A stretch of 64,000 nt of DNA from DATNBU01 sp964476185. Its GTDB lineage: Bacteria > Desulfobacterota > Binatia > UBA1149 > CAITLU01. The stretch is from NCBI GenBank assembly GCA_964476185.1, contig CAYYZO010000010.1:11496-75495 (forward strand). Direction: 5' to 3'. The number at the start of each line of letters is the position of its first letter. The first letter of the stretch is position 1. Position numbers and translations under genes: made by a program. The notes under the pieces are model-generated. The model was not told where the DNA came from, made no database searches, and worked only from the letters and a program-made list of their open reading frames with translations. Positions 26,991-35,041 of the stretch are shown here, piece by piece.

Positions 26991-28784
26991 GTGAGCGACG
27001 ACACGAAGAACCCGCCGTCCGGCCGCCCCGAGCGACCGGGGATCTCCCGCCGCGACTTCCTCCGGCTGGCCGGGGTGGCCGCCGCCGGCGCCGGCGTCTC
27101 GTCGCTGCCCGGCGTACGCGAGGCCTCCGCCGCCGATCGCCTCTCCTTCGACCACGAGGCCGACGTCGTCGTGGTCGGAAGCGGCGCCGCCGGCGCGGTC
27201 GCCGCGATCCTCGCCCACGAGGCCGGCGCCAAGGTCGTGCTCGTCGAGAAGGCGCTGCTGTTCGGCGGCACCACGTCGAAGTCGGGAGGCGTCTACTGGA
27301 TCCCGAACAACCGCTTCCTGCGCGAGCGCGGCGCCGAGGAGCCGCGCGAAAACACCATCCGCAAGATGGCGCGCTACTCGTACCCGCAGATGTTCCGCGC
27401 CGACAGCCCGACCTTCGGCCTCGCGCAGAACGACTACGACCTGCTCGTGGCGCTGTACGACAACGGTCCGGGAGTCGTCGACGAACTCGAGAAACTCGGC
27501 GCGCTCGTCTCGATGCCGGCCGACAAGCCCTTCGGCGCGATGCCCGACTACTTCGAGGAAGCCACCGAGGACAAGGAACCGGTCGACCGTCGCCTGTGGC
27601 CGAAGAAGCCGGACGGAAGCTTCGGCCTCGGCGACGAGATGGTCCGCCAGCTGCGCGCCGGCGTCGAGGCGCGCAAGATCCCGACGATGATGGGCCACCG
27701 CGTGACGGCGATCCTGCGCAACCGTGCGGGCGAGGTCGTCGGCCTCGAGGCGACGAAGATCGACAAGACGAAGGTCCGGGTGCGCGCTCGGCGCGGTGTC
27801 GTCTTCGGCACCGGCGGCTACACGCAGAACGCCGATCTCGTGCACCAGTTCCAGCCCGGCCCGGTCTTCGGCGGCTGTGCGGTGCCGACCAACGAGGGCG
27901 ACTTCGTCTACATGGCGACGGCGGCCGGCGCGCGCCTCGGCAACATGCACTCCGCGTGGCGCGCCGAGGTCGTGCTCGAGCAGGCCCTGCAGTTCTCGAG
28001 CACGCCGGACGACGTGTTCATGCCTCCGGGCGACTCGATGATCCTCGTCAACAAGTACGGCAAGCGCGTCGTCAACGAGACCGCGAATTACAACGAGCGC
28101 ACGCGCGTCCATTTCGCGTGGGACCCGACCCGCCACGAGTGGCCGAACATGCTGCTGTTCATGGTCTACGACCAGCGCACGGCCGAGCTGTTCGGCGGAC
28201 GCTTCCCGCTCCCGGCCCCCGGCACCCAGGCGCCGTACGTCGTCAGCGGCGCGAACGCCGGGGAGCTCGAGGCCGCGCTGCGCGAGCGGCTCGGCCGCAT
28301 CGGCGCGCGAATCGGCGGCGTCGAGCTCGAGGAGAACTTCGCGTCCACGCTGTCGGCGACGATCAAGCGCTACAACGAGCTGGCCTCGCGCGGCAAGGAC
28401 GTGGATTTCCGTCGCGGCGAGAAGCTCTACGACCGGCTCTGGCACTCGCGCATCTGGTCGTACCCGAACCAGGGCACCAAGCACGCCGTCGGCAAGCTGC
28501 CGAACCCGACGATGCACCCGTTCGATCCGGCCGCTCGCCTGCACGCGATCATCCTCGCGTCCGGCACGCTCGACACGAACGGCGGACCCGTCATCAACGC
28601 GTCCGGGCAGGTGCTCGGCGCGAACGGTGCGCCCGTCGCAGGCCTGTACGGCGCCGGCAACTGCATCGCCTCGCCGACCGGCCCCTACTACTACGCGGGC
28701 GGCGGCACGCTCGGCCCGGCCATCACGTTCGCGTCGCTGGCCGCGAAGAGCGCAGCCGCGGCGCCGGTCAAGGAACTCGACTGA
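26991..28784 (+). CDS. Tat-exported FAD oxidoreductase, KstD-like
   Basis: A 597-residue flavoprotein of the fumarate reductase/3-ketosteroid-delta-1-dehydrogenase family. A twin-arginine signal (SRRDFLRLAG, Arg20-Arg21) shows folded export. The FAD dinucleotide motif GSGAAG is at 63-68, followed by VEKALLFGGTTSKSGG and W.PNN, as in KstD enzymes, and the C-terminal GPYYYAGGGTLGPAITFA closes the FAD site. KstD removes hydrogens from C1-C2 of 3-ketosteroids. It starts with GTG 4 bases after the Rieske gene; the pair KshA plus KstD is what opens the steroid B ring. An exported location is unusual for KstD, so a related periplasmic dehydrogenase is the alternative. Confidence 0.8.
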   Translation: MSDDTKNPPSGRPERPGISRRDFLRLAGVAAAGAGVSSLPGVREASAADRLSFDHEADVVVVGSGAAGAVAAILAHEAGAKVVLVEKALLFGGTTSKSGGVYWIPNNRFLRERGAEEPRENTIRKMARYSYPQMFRADSPTFGLAQNDYDLLVALYDNGPGVVDELEKLGALVSMPADKPFGAMPDYFEEATEDKEPVDRRLWPKKPDGSFGLGDEMVRQLRAGVEARKIPTMMGHRVTAILRNRAGEVVGLEATKIDKTKVRVRARRGVVFGTGGYTQNADLVHQFQPGPVFGGCAVPTNEGDFVYMATAAGARLGNMHSAWRAEVVLEQALQFSSTPDDVFMPPGDSMILVNKYGKRVVNETANYNERTRVHFAWDPTRHEWPNMLLFMVYDQRTAELFGGRFPLPAPGTQAPYVVSGANAGELEAALRERLGRIGARIGGVELEENFASTLSATIKRYNELASRGKDVDFRRGEKLYDRLWHSRIWSYPNQGTKHAVGKLPNPTMHPFDPAARLHAIILASGTLDTNGGPVINASGQVLGANGAPVAGLYGAGNCIASPTGPYYYAGGGTLGPAITFASLAAKSAAAAPVKELD

Positions 28785-29437
28785 ACGCTCCGCGGCTGTC
28801 CGAGCTTCGAGACGACGAGGGCGCGTCCTTGCGGGGCGCGTCGCTGGTCTTCGCGCGCGAGGACGGCAGCGCCGGCGACGTGCTCCCCGTCGTCGTCGCG
28901 CTGCACGATCGCGGCGGCGACGCGACCGCCGCACTGTCGCTTGCACGGCGCCGGTTCGGCGCGCGGCCGGACGTCGTCGCTCCACAGGCCGCGCGGCCGT
29001 GCAACCCGTTCCAGAGCAACCTGCGCTCGACGCCCGCGTACGCGGGGTTCTCGTGGTACCTCGGTGACGATGCCGAGGATCCCGAGGCCGCGAGCTTCGG
29101 CGATGCGCTGGCCGCGCTCGATGCGTTCGTCGCGGCACTCGGGCGCCGGTTCGTGCTGAGCGGCGACGGCCAAGGAGCCGTGCTCTCGACGACGCTCGCG
29201 CTGTACGCGCCCGATGGACTCACGGGCGTTCACGCGGCGGGCGCGTCGACGGCACGGATCGAGGGTTGGCAGCCGCCGGAGGGAAGGCTGGACCAACTGC
29301 CCGTGCTCGTCTCCGACGCGCGCGAACGAATCGCGCTGATGGGGACGTTCGGCACGCGCGGCGCCTCCGTCGAGCAAGGCGACGCGTGCGCCTGGCTCGA
29401 GCGAACGGCGACGCGCCGAACCGGAGAGCGACGATGA
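28781..29437 (+). CDS. Alpha/beta-hydrolase-like protein lacking the nucleophile
   Basis: About 218 residues, resembling the phospholipase/carboxylesterase branch of alpha/beta hydrolases. The first strand and oxyanion loop read VVVALHDRGGD, then VVAPQAARP and a central strand FVLSGDGQGAVLS. In active enzymes this last motif is G-x-S-x-G; here it is G-D-G-Q-G with Gly instead of Ser. The C-terminal His-containing motif is also missing (GTRGASVEQGD). It may be a pseudoenzyme. The start is uncertain: a CTG at 28781 would give a CTGA overlap with the KstD stop, like the other junctions of this operon; TTG at 28829 is the alternative. Its stop overlaps the next ATG. Confidence 0.55.
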   Translation: MNAPRLSELRDDEGASLRGASLVFAREDGSAGDVLPVVVALHDRGGDATAALSLARRRFGARPDVVAPQAARPCNPFQSNLRSTPAYAGFSWYLGDDAEDPEAASFGDALAALDAFVAALGRRFVLSGDGQGAVLSTTLALYAPDGLTGVHAAGASTARIEGWQPPEGRLDQLPVLVSDARERIALMGTFGTRGASVEQGDACAWLERTATRRTGERR

Positions 29438-30084
29438 CCCCCACGCGGCAGTCGACCCGGCGCCCTCCCCTCCGCGCCGCGCCCGCGCTGGCCGCGACGC
29501 TGGCGTGGCTCTCGATCGTTCCTCCGTCGCAGCTCGCGTCGGATGCGTTCGCCGTCTCGTCCGGACCGCAGCCCGCGATGACGGGCGTGCCCGCGCTCGG
29601 CGACCAACCCGCCGAAGGCCTGTGCGTGCAGTGCCACAACTCGTTCCCGCTGAACCCGGACACGGCCGGCTCGATCCAGGTCGAAGGCGTGCCGCCGGCG
29701 TACACGCCCGGGCAGACCTACACGCTGACGGTACGCGTCGCGCACCCGGACGCCGCCGCCATGCGCTGGGGATTCCAGATGACGGCCGTCGCGATGAAGG
29801 ACGGCGCCGGCGCCGGCGAGTTCGTCGTGACCGACCCCGCGACGACACAGCTGCTTCCCGCGATGAGCGGCACGCGCGCGTACATCGAGCACGGCTACAA
29901 CGGCACGGCGATCGGCCAGCCGGGCGGAGCGTCGTGGACGTTCGACTGGAAGGCGCCTGCGGCCGACGTCGGGACGGTCGGGTTCTTCGCAGCCGGCAAC
30001 GTCGCGAACGCCGACGGCTCGAACCAGGGGGACCGCGTCTACTCGCCGTCGCCGGCGCCGGTGGCGCAAACCCAACCGGACTGA
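29434..30084 (+). CDS. Exported haem-binding Reeler/choice-of-anchor-like protein
   Basis: A 216-residue exported protein. A signal peptide covers about residues 1-40. A single c-type haem motif CVQCH occurs near residue 65, followed by NSFPLN and a beta domain with YTPGQTYTLTVRVAHPDAAAMRWGFQMTAV, which matches Reeler-type domains seen fused to haem motifs in environmental bacteria. The C-terminus contains GTVGFFAAGNVANADGSNQGD, also typical of that domain. Its ATG overlaps the stop of the preceding gene. As the last gene of the Rieske-KstD operon it could accept electrons from the exported flavoprotein; that link is inference. Confidence 0.7.
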   Translation: MTPTRQSTRRPPLRAAPALAATLAWLSIVPPSQLASDAFAVSSGPQPAMTGVPALGDQPAEGLCVQCHNSFPLNPDTAGSIQVEGVPPAYTPGQTYTLTVRVAHPDAAAMRWGFQMTAVAMKDGAGAGEFVVTDPATTQLLPAMSGTRAYIEHGYNGTAIGQPGGASWTFDWKAPAADVGTVGFFAAGNVANADGSNQGDRVYSPSPAPVAQTQPD

Positions 30085-30327
30085 CGGGCCGTCGTCCACA
30101 CGGAACGTACCGCGACGCCCAGCATGGCACTCCCGCTGCCTCTTCCCGTCACCGCCAACGATCTCGCCGGGTTTTCCGCAAGCCCGGGCCCGTGCGTCTC
30201 GCGTCCTGGTCGGCGATCTCGACCGGCACGCCGTTCGCGCAGGCCGAGTTCCGGGCGATGACAGTCGTGGCATGTTCCGGGACCGACGCGTTGCCTGCGC
30301 CGCGACGATGCTGCTAGCGTACGGACC

Positions 30328-30894
30328 GTGATGCGGACGAGTCCGGCAGAAGGATTCAGCGCGTCGACCTATTTCGACATGGTCCGCAGCGGAGCGCTCG
30401 GCGAGGACGACCGCGTCGAACTCCTTGAAGGCGTGATCGTGGCATCGCCGCCACAGGGACCGCTTCACGCCGCGGTCCTCACCGACGTTCTGGCGGCGTT
30501 GATCCGCGCGGTAGCCGACCGTGCCGTCGTCCGCGCGCAGATGCCGTTTCTTGCCGGCCGACGTTCCGTGCCGGAACCGGATGTCGCCGTCGTTCCCGGT
30601 CGATCGGCGGACTACCAGTTCCGTCATCCCGATGCCGCGCTGCTCGTCGTCGAGATCGCCGACAGCAGCCTGCCGCAGGACCGCCTCACCAAATCCCGCA
30701 TCTACGCCGCGGCCGGTGTTCCGGAGTACTGGATCGTGAACCTTCGCGATCGCCGCCTCGAGACGCTCACCGGACCGGTCCCCGCAGACCGGGTCTATTC
30801 CGGGATTCGCCGGTTCGAACGCGGCGACGACGTGACGCTCTCCGCCCTGCCCGACGTCACCGTTCGGATCTCGGACCTGATCGCCGTCTACTGA
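30328..30894 (+). CDS. Uma2-family (DUF820) putative endonuclease
   Basis: A 188-residue protein of the Uma2/DUF820 family, a PD-(D/E)XK nuclease-like fold. The core is seen in VELLEGVIV, PEPDVAVV (Asp), LLVVEIADSS (Glu-x-x) and RLTKSRIYAAAGVPEYWIVNL, the order typical of the family. These genes are scattered widely in bacterial genomes, often in multiple copies, and their biological role is unsettled. Start may be GTG at 30328 or the ATG at 30331. It stands alone after a 243-base stretch in which I see no gene. Confidence 0.85.
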   Translation: MMRTSPAEGFSASTYFDMVRSGALGEDDRVELLEGVIVASPPQGPLHAAVLTDVLAALIRAVADRAVVRAQMPFLAGRRSVPEPDVAVVPGRSADYQFRHPDAALLVVEIADSSLPQDRLTKSRIYAAAGVPEYWIVNLRDRRLETLTGPVPADRVYSGIRRFERGDDVTLSALPDVTVRISDLIAVY

Positions 30895-31038
30895 TCGCGA
30901 GGTGGTGAGCCGTGTTCGCGAGCGAGACCGGATCCTCCGGGTCGCTCCTTGCGGCCCGCCCCGGTCCCGTCCACGACGGATGCCGATGCCGGCGGCGGAG
31001 CGACCCCGGGCCTCGCTGCCCTCGCCCGCCTCCGCCCG

Positions 31039-31806
31039 CTACGGGATGAATTGTTCCTTGAGGATGCGCTCCTCGAGTCCGTGCTCGCGGTCGAACAGGA
31101 TCGAGAACGCGACCTGGCGGTTCTCGTGCACGGAGACGCGCACCACGCTCCGTGCCTCGATCGTGTCGGCGGTCGCGCTGACCGGCCGGTGCCGCGGGTC
31201 GAGCACCTCGAAGTGGATGCGCGACTCGCGCGGCAGGATCGCGCCGCGCCAGCGGCGCGGACGGAACGCGCTGATCGGCGTCAGCGCGAGCACGTTCGAG
31301 CTGACCGGCAGGATCGGGCCGTGCGCCGACAGGTTGTAGGCCGTGCTGCCGGCCGGCGTCGCGACGAGCACGCCGTCGCAGACGAGCTCGGTGAGGCGCA
31401 CGCGGTCGTCGATCGAGATGCGGATCTTCGCGGCCTGGCGGGTCTGCCGGAGCAGCGCGACCTCGTTGATCGCGATCGCCTCGACGACGCTGCCGTCGAC
31501 GCATTCGGCCTTCATCGCGAGCGGATGGATCGAGGCCGGCACCGAGCCTTCGATACGTTCCTCGAGGTCGTCCTCGACGTAGTCGTTCATCAGGAAGCCG
31601 ACGGTGCCCTTGTTCATGCCATAGATAGGCACCCCGCGGCCGAGATGCGCGTGCAGCGTCTCGAGCATGAAGCCGTCGCCGCCGAGCGCGACGATCACGT
31701 CGGCCTCCTCGACCGGCACCGACGGGTAGCGGGCGCGAAGCCTCGCCTCGGCCTCCAGGGCCGCGGGCATCTCCAAAGCAACGAACGCGATCTTCCGGGC
31801 GGGCAT
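31039..31806 (-). CDS. nadK: NAD kinase
   Basis: Phosphorylates NAD to NADP using ATP or polyphosphate. It is 255 residues with the diagnostic GGDG motif in VIVALGGDGFML, the NKGTVGFL motif, NEVALLR and GVLVATPAGSTAYNLSAHGPIL, in the usual order and spacing. It is slightly shorter at the N-terminus than E. coli NadK. The start ATG gives a sensible N-terminus MPARKIAFVAL. Single gene between Uma2 and the DsbA-like gene. Housekeeping; in this window rich in NADP-using reductases it supplies the cofactor. Confidence 0.93.
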   Translation of the reverse strand: MPARKIAFVALEMPAALEAEARLRARYPSVPVEEADVIVALGGDGFMLETLHAHLGRGVPIYGMNKGTVGFLMNDYVEDDLEERIEGSVPASIHPLAMKAECVDGSVVEAIAINEVALLRQTRQAAKIRISIDDRVRLTELVCDGVLVATPAGSTAYNLSAHGPILPVSSNVLALTPISAFRPRRWRGAILPRESRIHFEVLDPRHRPVSATADTIEARSVVRVSVHENRQVAFSILFDREHGLEERILKEQFIP

Positions 31807-32120
31807 CGGGCGAAGATAGCCGCCCGCGTCCGCGATGGCCACAGCCGCAGGGCGGGCCGCGCGGCGGCCCCCGGGCGTCCGCCGTCCCGCTTGCGGCCCT
31901 GGATCCCGCGCCTTCCACGAGGGCAGCGGGAACGGTCGCGAACGATCCCGTCGAACCGTTGCCGAAGCGCCGGTCCGCGTCGACGCACCGGCGGCTTCTC
32001 CCGCGGGGCTGTCCCCGCTCCTTCCATCACGAGCGGCGTTGGGGTTGCGCGGGCGCCGTGGCAACATCCGACCGCCGGTTCGCCGAGGCTTCCCGCCACG
32101 CGCCCCCGGCCGGACTGGAG

Positions 32121-32732
32121 ATGCCGAAACTCGAATTCTTCTACGACTGCTCGAGCCCGTGGACGTACCTCGCGTTCCACCGCGTCGAGGACGTCGTGCG
32201 CCGCGCCGGCGCCACGCTCGTCTGGCGGCCGATCCTCGTCGGCGGGGTCTTCAACGCCGTGAACGAGAGCGTCTACGAGCAGCGGCGCAACCCCGTGATG
32301 CCGAAACTGCGCTGGTACGTGAAGGACCTGCAGGACTGGGCCTCGTTCTACGGCATCCGCATCGGCCAGCCCCCGGTGTTCCCGGTCAACAGCGTGAAGG
32401 CCATGCGCGGGGCTCTGGTCGCCGAGCGCCACGGCCTGCTCCCGCGCTGGTCGCGCCGCGTCTTCGAGACGTACTGGGGCGACCTCGCCGACATCTCGCG
32501 CGACGACGTGCTCGAGCCGATCGTCCGCGAGATCGGACTCGACCCCGCGGAGTTCTTCGCGGCGATCGCCGACCCGGCCGTCAAGGACGCGCTGCGCGCG
32601 AACACCGAGGAGCTCATCGCGCGCGGCGGCTTCGGCTCCCCGACGATGTTCATCGACGACGACGACATGTACTTCGGCAACGACCGCCTCGTGCTCGTCG
32701 AGCACGCGCTCGGCCGGGCCGCTTGCGCCTGA
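32121..32732 (+). CDS. DsbA-family HCCA isomerase-like protein
   Basis: A 203-residue thioredoxin-fold protein of the 2-hydroxychromene-2-carboxylate isomerase (HCCA, kappa-class GST-like) group. It starts with LEFFYDCSSPWTYLA, where the Ser of the SPW(T)Y motif replaces the DsbA cysteines and binds glutathione. PPVFPVNSVKAMRGALVAE and FGSPTMFIDDDDMYFGNDRL are the other family motifs. In naphthalene degradation HCCA isomerase acts after ring cleavage, but many paralogues have other roles. No signal peptide. It is followed after 33 bases by an SDR in the same direction, likely an operon. Confidence 0.88.
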   Translation: MPKLEFFYDCSSPWTYLAFHRVEDVVRRAGATLVWRPILVGGVFNAVNESVYEQRRNPVMPKLRWYVKDLQDWASFYGIRIGQPPVFPVNSVKAMRGALVAERHGLLPRWSRRVFETYWGDLADISRDDVLEPIVREIGLDPAEFFAAIADPAVKDALRANTEELIARGGFGSPTMFIDDDDMYFGNDRLVLVEHALGRAACA

Positions 32733-32765
32733 GCCGGCACGAAGGCCGGCCCCAAGGAGACCCCG

Positions 32766-33536
32766 ATGCACGACCTCTTTTCGGTAAAGGGAAAAACCGC
32801 GCTGGTGACCGGAGGCTCGCGCGGCATCGGCCTGATGATCGCCCGCGGCTACGTCGGAGGCGGCGCGAAGGTCTACATCTCGTCGCGCAAGAAGGACGTC
32901 TGCGACGAAGTGGCCGCGGAGCTGGGCAAGATCGGCGACTGCGTCGCGCTGCCGGCCGACATCAGCACGGAGGAAGGCGTGAAGGCGCTCGCCTCGGAGC
33001 TGGCGAAGCGCGAAGCGAAGCTCGACATCCTGGTGAACAACGCCGGCACGAACTGGGGGGCGCCGCTGGCCGACTACAGCGACGACGCGTTCCAGAAGGT
33101 GCTCGCGACCAACGTGAAGGCGGTCTTCAACCTGACCCGCGAGCTGCTGCCCCTGCTGAAGAAGGCCGGCACTTCCGACGATCCGGCGCGCGTCATCAAC
33201 ATCGGGTCGATCGACGGCCTGCACGTGCCCGTGCTCGAGACCTACGCCTATTCGGCGAGCAAGGCCGCCGTGCACCACCTGACCCGCACGCTCGCGAAGC
33301 AGCTCGCGTCCGACGACATCACGGTGAACGCCGTCGCCCCCGGTCCGTTCCAGAGCAAGATGATGAAGGAGACGCTCGAGCGCTTCGGCGACGTGATCGT
33401 CTCGCAGGTGCCGCGCGGGCGCATCGGCGAACCCGAGGACATGGCCGGCATCGCGATCTTCCTCGCCTCGCGCGCCGGCGCCTACATCACCGGAGCCGTG
33501 ATCCCGGTGGACGGCGGCATGTCGACCTGCCTCTGA
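32766..33536 (+). CDS. SDR, RhlG/FabG-like reductase
   Basis: A 256-residue short-chain dehydrogenase. TGGSRGIG binds the cofactor, NNAGTNWG and INIGSIDG follow, the catalytic pair is YSASK, and APGPFQSKM precedes a C-terminal GGMSTCL. SSRKK after strand 2 has basic residues that favour NADP(H). The sequence pattern (KGKTALVTGGSRGIGLMIA, SSRK) is like RhlG-type 3-oxoacyl reductases. AAGGAG lies 7 bases before the ATG. Probably co-transcribed with the HCCA-like gene upstream. Confidence 0.88.
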   Translation: MHDLFSVKGKTALVTGGSRGIGLMIARGYVGGGAKVYISSRKKDVCDEVAAELGKIGDCVALPADISTEEGVKALASELAKREAKLDILVNNAGTNWGAPLADYSDDAFQKVLATNVKAVFNLTRELLPLLKKAGTSDDPARVINIGSIDGLHVPVLETYAYSASKAAVHHLTRTLAKQLASDDITVNAVAPGPFQSKMMKETLERFGDVIVSQVPRGRIGEPEDMAGIAIFLASRAGAYITGAVIPVDGGMSTCL

Positions 33537-33578
33537 GCCCGCTCCCCGGCCCGGTCGCGGGAATGTCGCTCGCCGCGC

Positions 33579-34106
33579 TCAGTCGTGCTGCGGGTGCGCG
33601 TGCCAGTACGTGGCTGCTCCGCGCGTCCAGTCCGGGCCGTCGCCCCAGTTCCTGCGGGTGCGCTTCTTGCGATGGTCGCGGTCGAGTTGCTTGCGCGCGA
33701 TCTCGTACTCCTCGGTCGTGCGCGCCGCCGCCGGTCCGGCCCAGTAGTCCTCTTCCTTCGACCACTTCCCGCCGCCGGCGTACTGCAGGATCGTGATGCC
33801 GGGGAAATCGAGCACGCCTTCGCCCGAGGGATGATCACGCCGGTTCTGCATGTAGACGACGACGCGACCCGAAGGGTCGGCCATGTGCCACTCGTACACG
33901 GTGTACAGCTCCCCGTACTGGGCCATGATCGGTCTGATCCACGCGCGGATCTCCTCTCGGCCGTGCAGGTTGCCGAGCACGTGCTCGACGTAGAGCGCGT
34001 CTTCGGTGAACAGGTCCGCCCACGCGTCCCAGTCCTCGCCGACGGCGCCGGTCTGCCAGTAGGTGCGGAACGCCGCTTCGACTTCGTCGATCGGATACGT
34101 CGCCAT
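33579..34106 (-). CDS. SnoaL/NTF2-like protein
   Basis: A 175-residue member of the NTF2/SnoaL fold: EVEAAFRTYWQTGAVGEDWDAWADLFTEDALYVEH, then GREEIRAWI and a beta-sheet with VVVYMQNRRD and ILQYAGGGKWSKEEDYW. This fold includes ketosteroid isomerase, limonene epoxide hydrolase and many small-molecule binding proteins; the D.F..DA.Y.EH pattern resembles isomerase/hydratase types. The C-terminal 45 residues are basic (KQLDRDHRKKRTRR) and extra. It is convergent with the SDR and divergent from mtgA. Catalytic role not assigned. Confidence 0.8.
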   Translation of the reverse strand: MATYPIDEVEAAFRTYWQTGAVGEDWDAWADLFTEDALYVEHVLGNLHGREEIRAWIRPIMAQYGELYTVYEWHMADPSGRVVVYMQNRRDHPSGEGVLDFPGITILQYAGGGKWSKEEDYWAGPAAARTTEEYEIARKQLDRDHRKKRTRRNWGDGPDWTRGAATYWHAHPQHD

Positions 34107-34251
34107 GGGGGAAATTCTTACGACTCCGCCAGGACTGCGTCCAGCAGCACGCGCCGGATCGGGCGGCGTCGGCCGACGGCGATTCCCGCCGCCAGAACCG
34201 CAAAGCCGACGGTTGCCCCGGCAACGCCCGGATGAAAAGCCTCCCCACCCG

Positions 34252-34932
34252 ATGCGCCGCGTCGTCTTCTTCTTCGGACGGGCCGTGCTGGGCCTCGTCG
34301 CGATCACGACCGTGGCGGTGGCCGCGCTCGCGGTCATCCCGGTTCCGACGACCGCGTTCATGATCGAGGCCTCGATCTCGCACGGGCGCCTCGTCGCGTA
34401 CGACTGGATGCCCGAGGAGAAGATCTCGCCGCACCTGCGGCTCGCGGTGGTAGCCGCGGAGGACCAACGCTTCCCGGAGCATTCGGGCTTCGACTTCGAG
34501 GCGATCGAGGAAGCCACCCGGCACAACGAGCGCGGCGGATCGACGCGAGGCGCAAGCACGATCTCGCAGCAGGTCGCGAAGAACCTGTTCCTGTGGCCGG
34601 GACGCAGCTGGCTGCGCAAGGGCCTCGAAGCCGGCATCACCGTGCTGATCGAGGCGATCTGGACAAAGGCGAGGATCCTCGAGGTCTACGTGAACGTCGC
34701 CGAGTTCGGCGACGGCGTGTTCGGAGCCGAGGCCGCCTCGCGGCGCTTCTTCGACAAGCCCGCCTCCTCGCTCAGCGCGCCCGAAGCCGCGCTGCTCGCC
34801 GCGGTGCTGCCAAACCCGAAGTCCCTGCGCGTGAACGCGCCGTCGGGCTACGTGCGACGGCGCCAGCAGTGGATCCTCCAGCAGATGCGCGCGCTCGGCG
34901 GCGCGGGCTGGCTCGAGCGACTGGATCGCTGA
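34252..34932 (+). CDS. mtgA: Monofunctional peptidoglycan glycosyltransferase
   Basis: Polymerises lipid II into glycan strands at the inner membrane. It is 226 residues with one N-terminal membrane anchor (about 8-33). GT51 motifs are present in order: EDQRFPEHSGFDF (catalytic Glu), RGASTISQQVAKNLFLW, and RKGLEAGITVLIEAIWTKARILEVYVNVAEFG (second Glu). No transpeptidase domain, hence the MtgA type. The start ATG gives a compact Arg-Arg before the anchor. It is divergent from the SnoaL-like gene. Confidence 0.93.
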   Translation: MRRVVFFFGRAVLGLVAITTVAVAALAVIPVPTTAFMIEASISHGRLVAYDWMPEEKISPHLRLAVVAAEDQRFPEHSGFDFEAIEEATRHNERGGSTRGASTISQQVAKNLFLWPGRSWLRKGLEAGITVLIEAIWTKARILEVYVNVAEFGDGVFGAEAASRRFFDKPASSLSAPEAALLAAVLPNPKSLRVNAPSGYVRRRQQWILQQMRALGGAGWLERLDR

Positions 34933-35041
34933 CGCTCCCTCGCCGCTGCCGCCCGGGATCGGCGGCAACGAGCTGCGCCCGTCGGGGTTGCCTGGCGCGA
35001 GCGTCGGCGCCGGTCGACGACCGACCCGGCACGCGCCACCG

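Noticed and set aside
30085..30327. Possible gene between the Reeler-like gene and Uma2
   Set aside because: Open frames exist but none has a start with ribosome site or protein-like composition.
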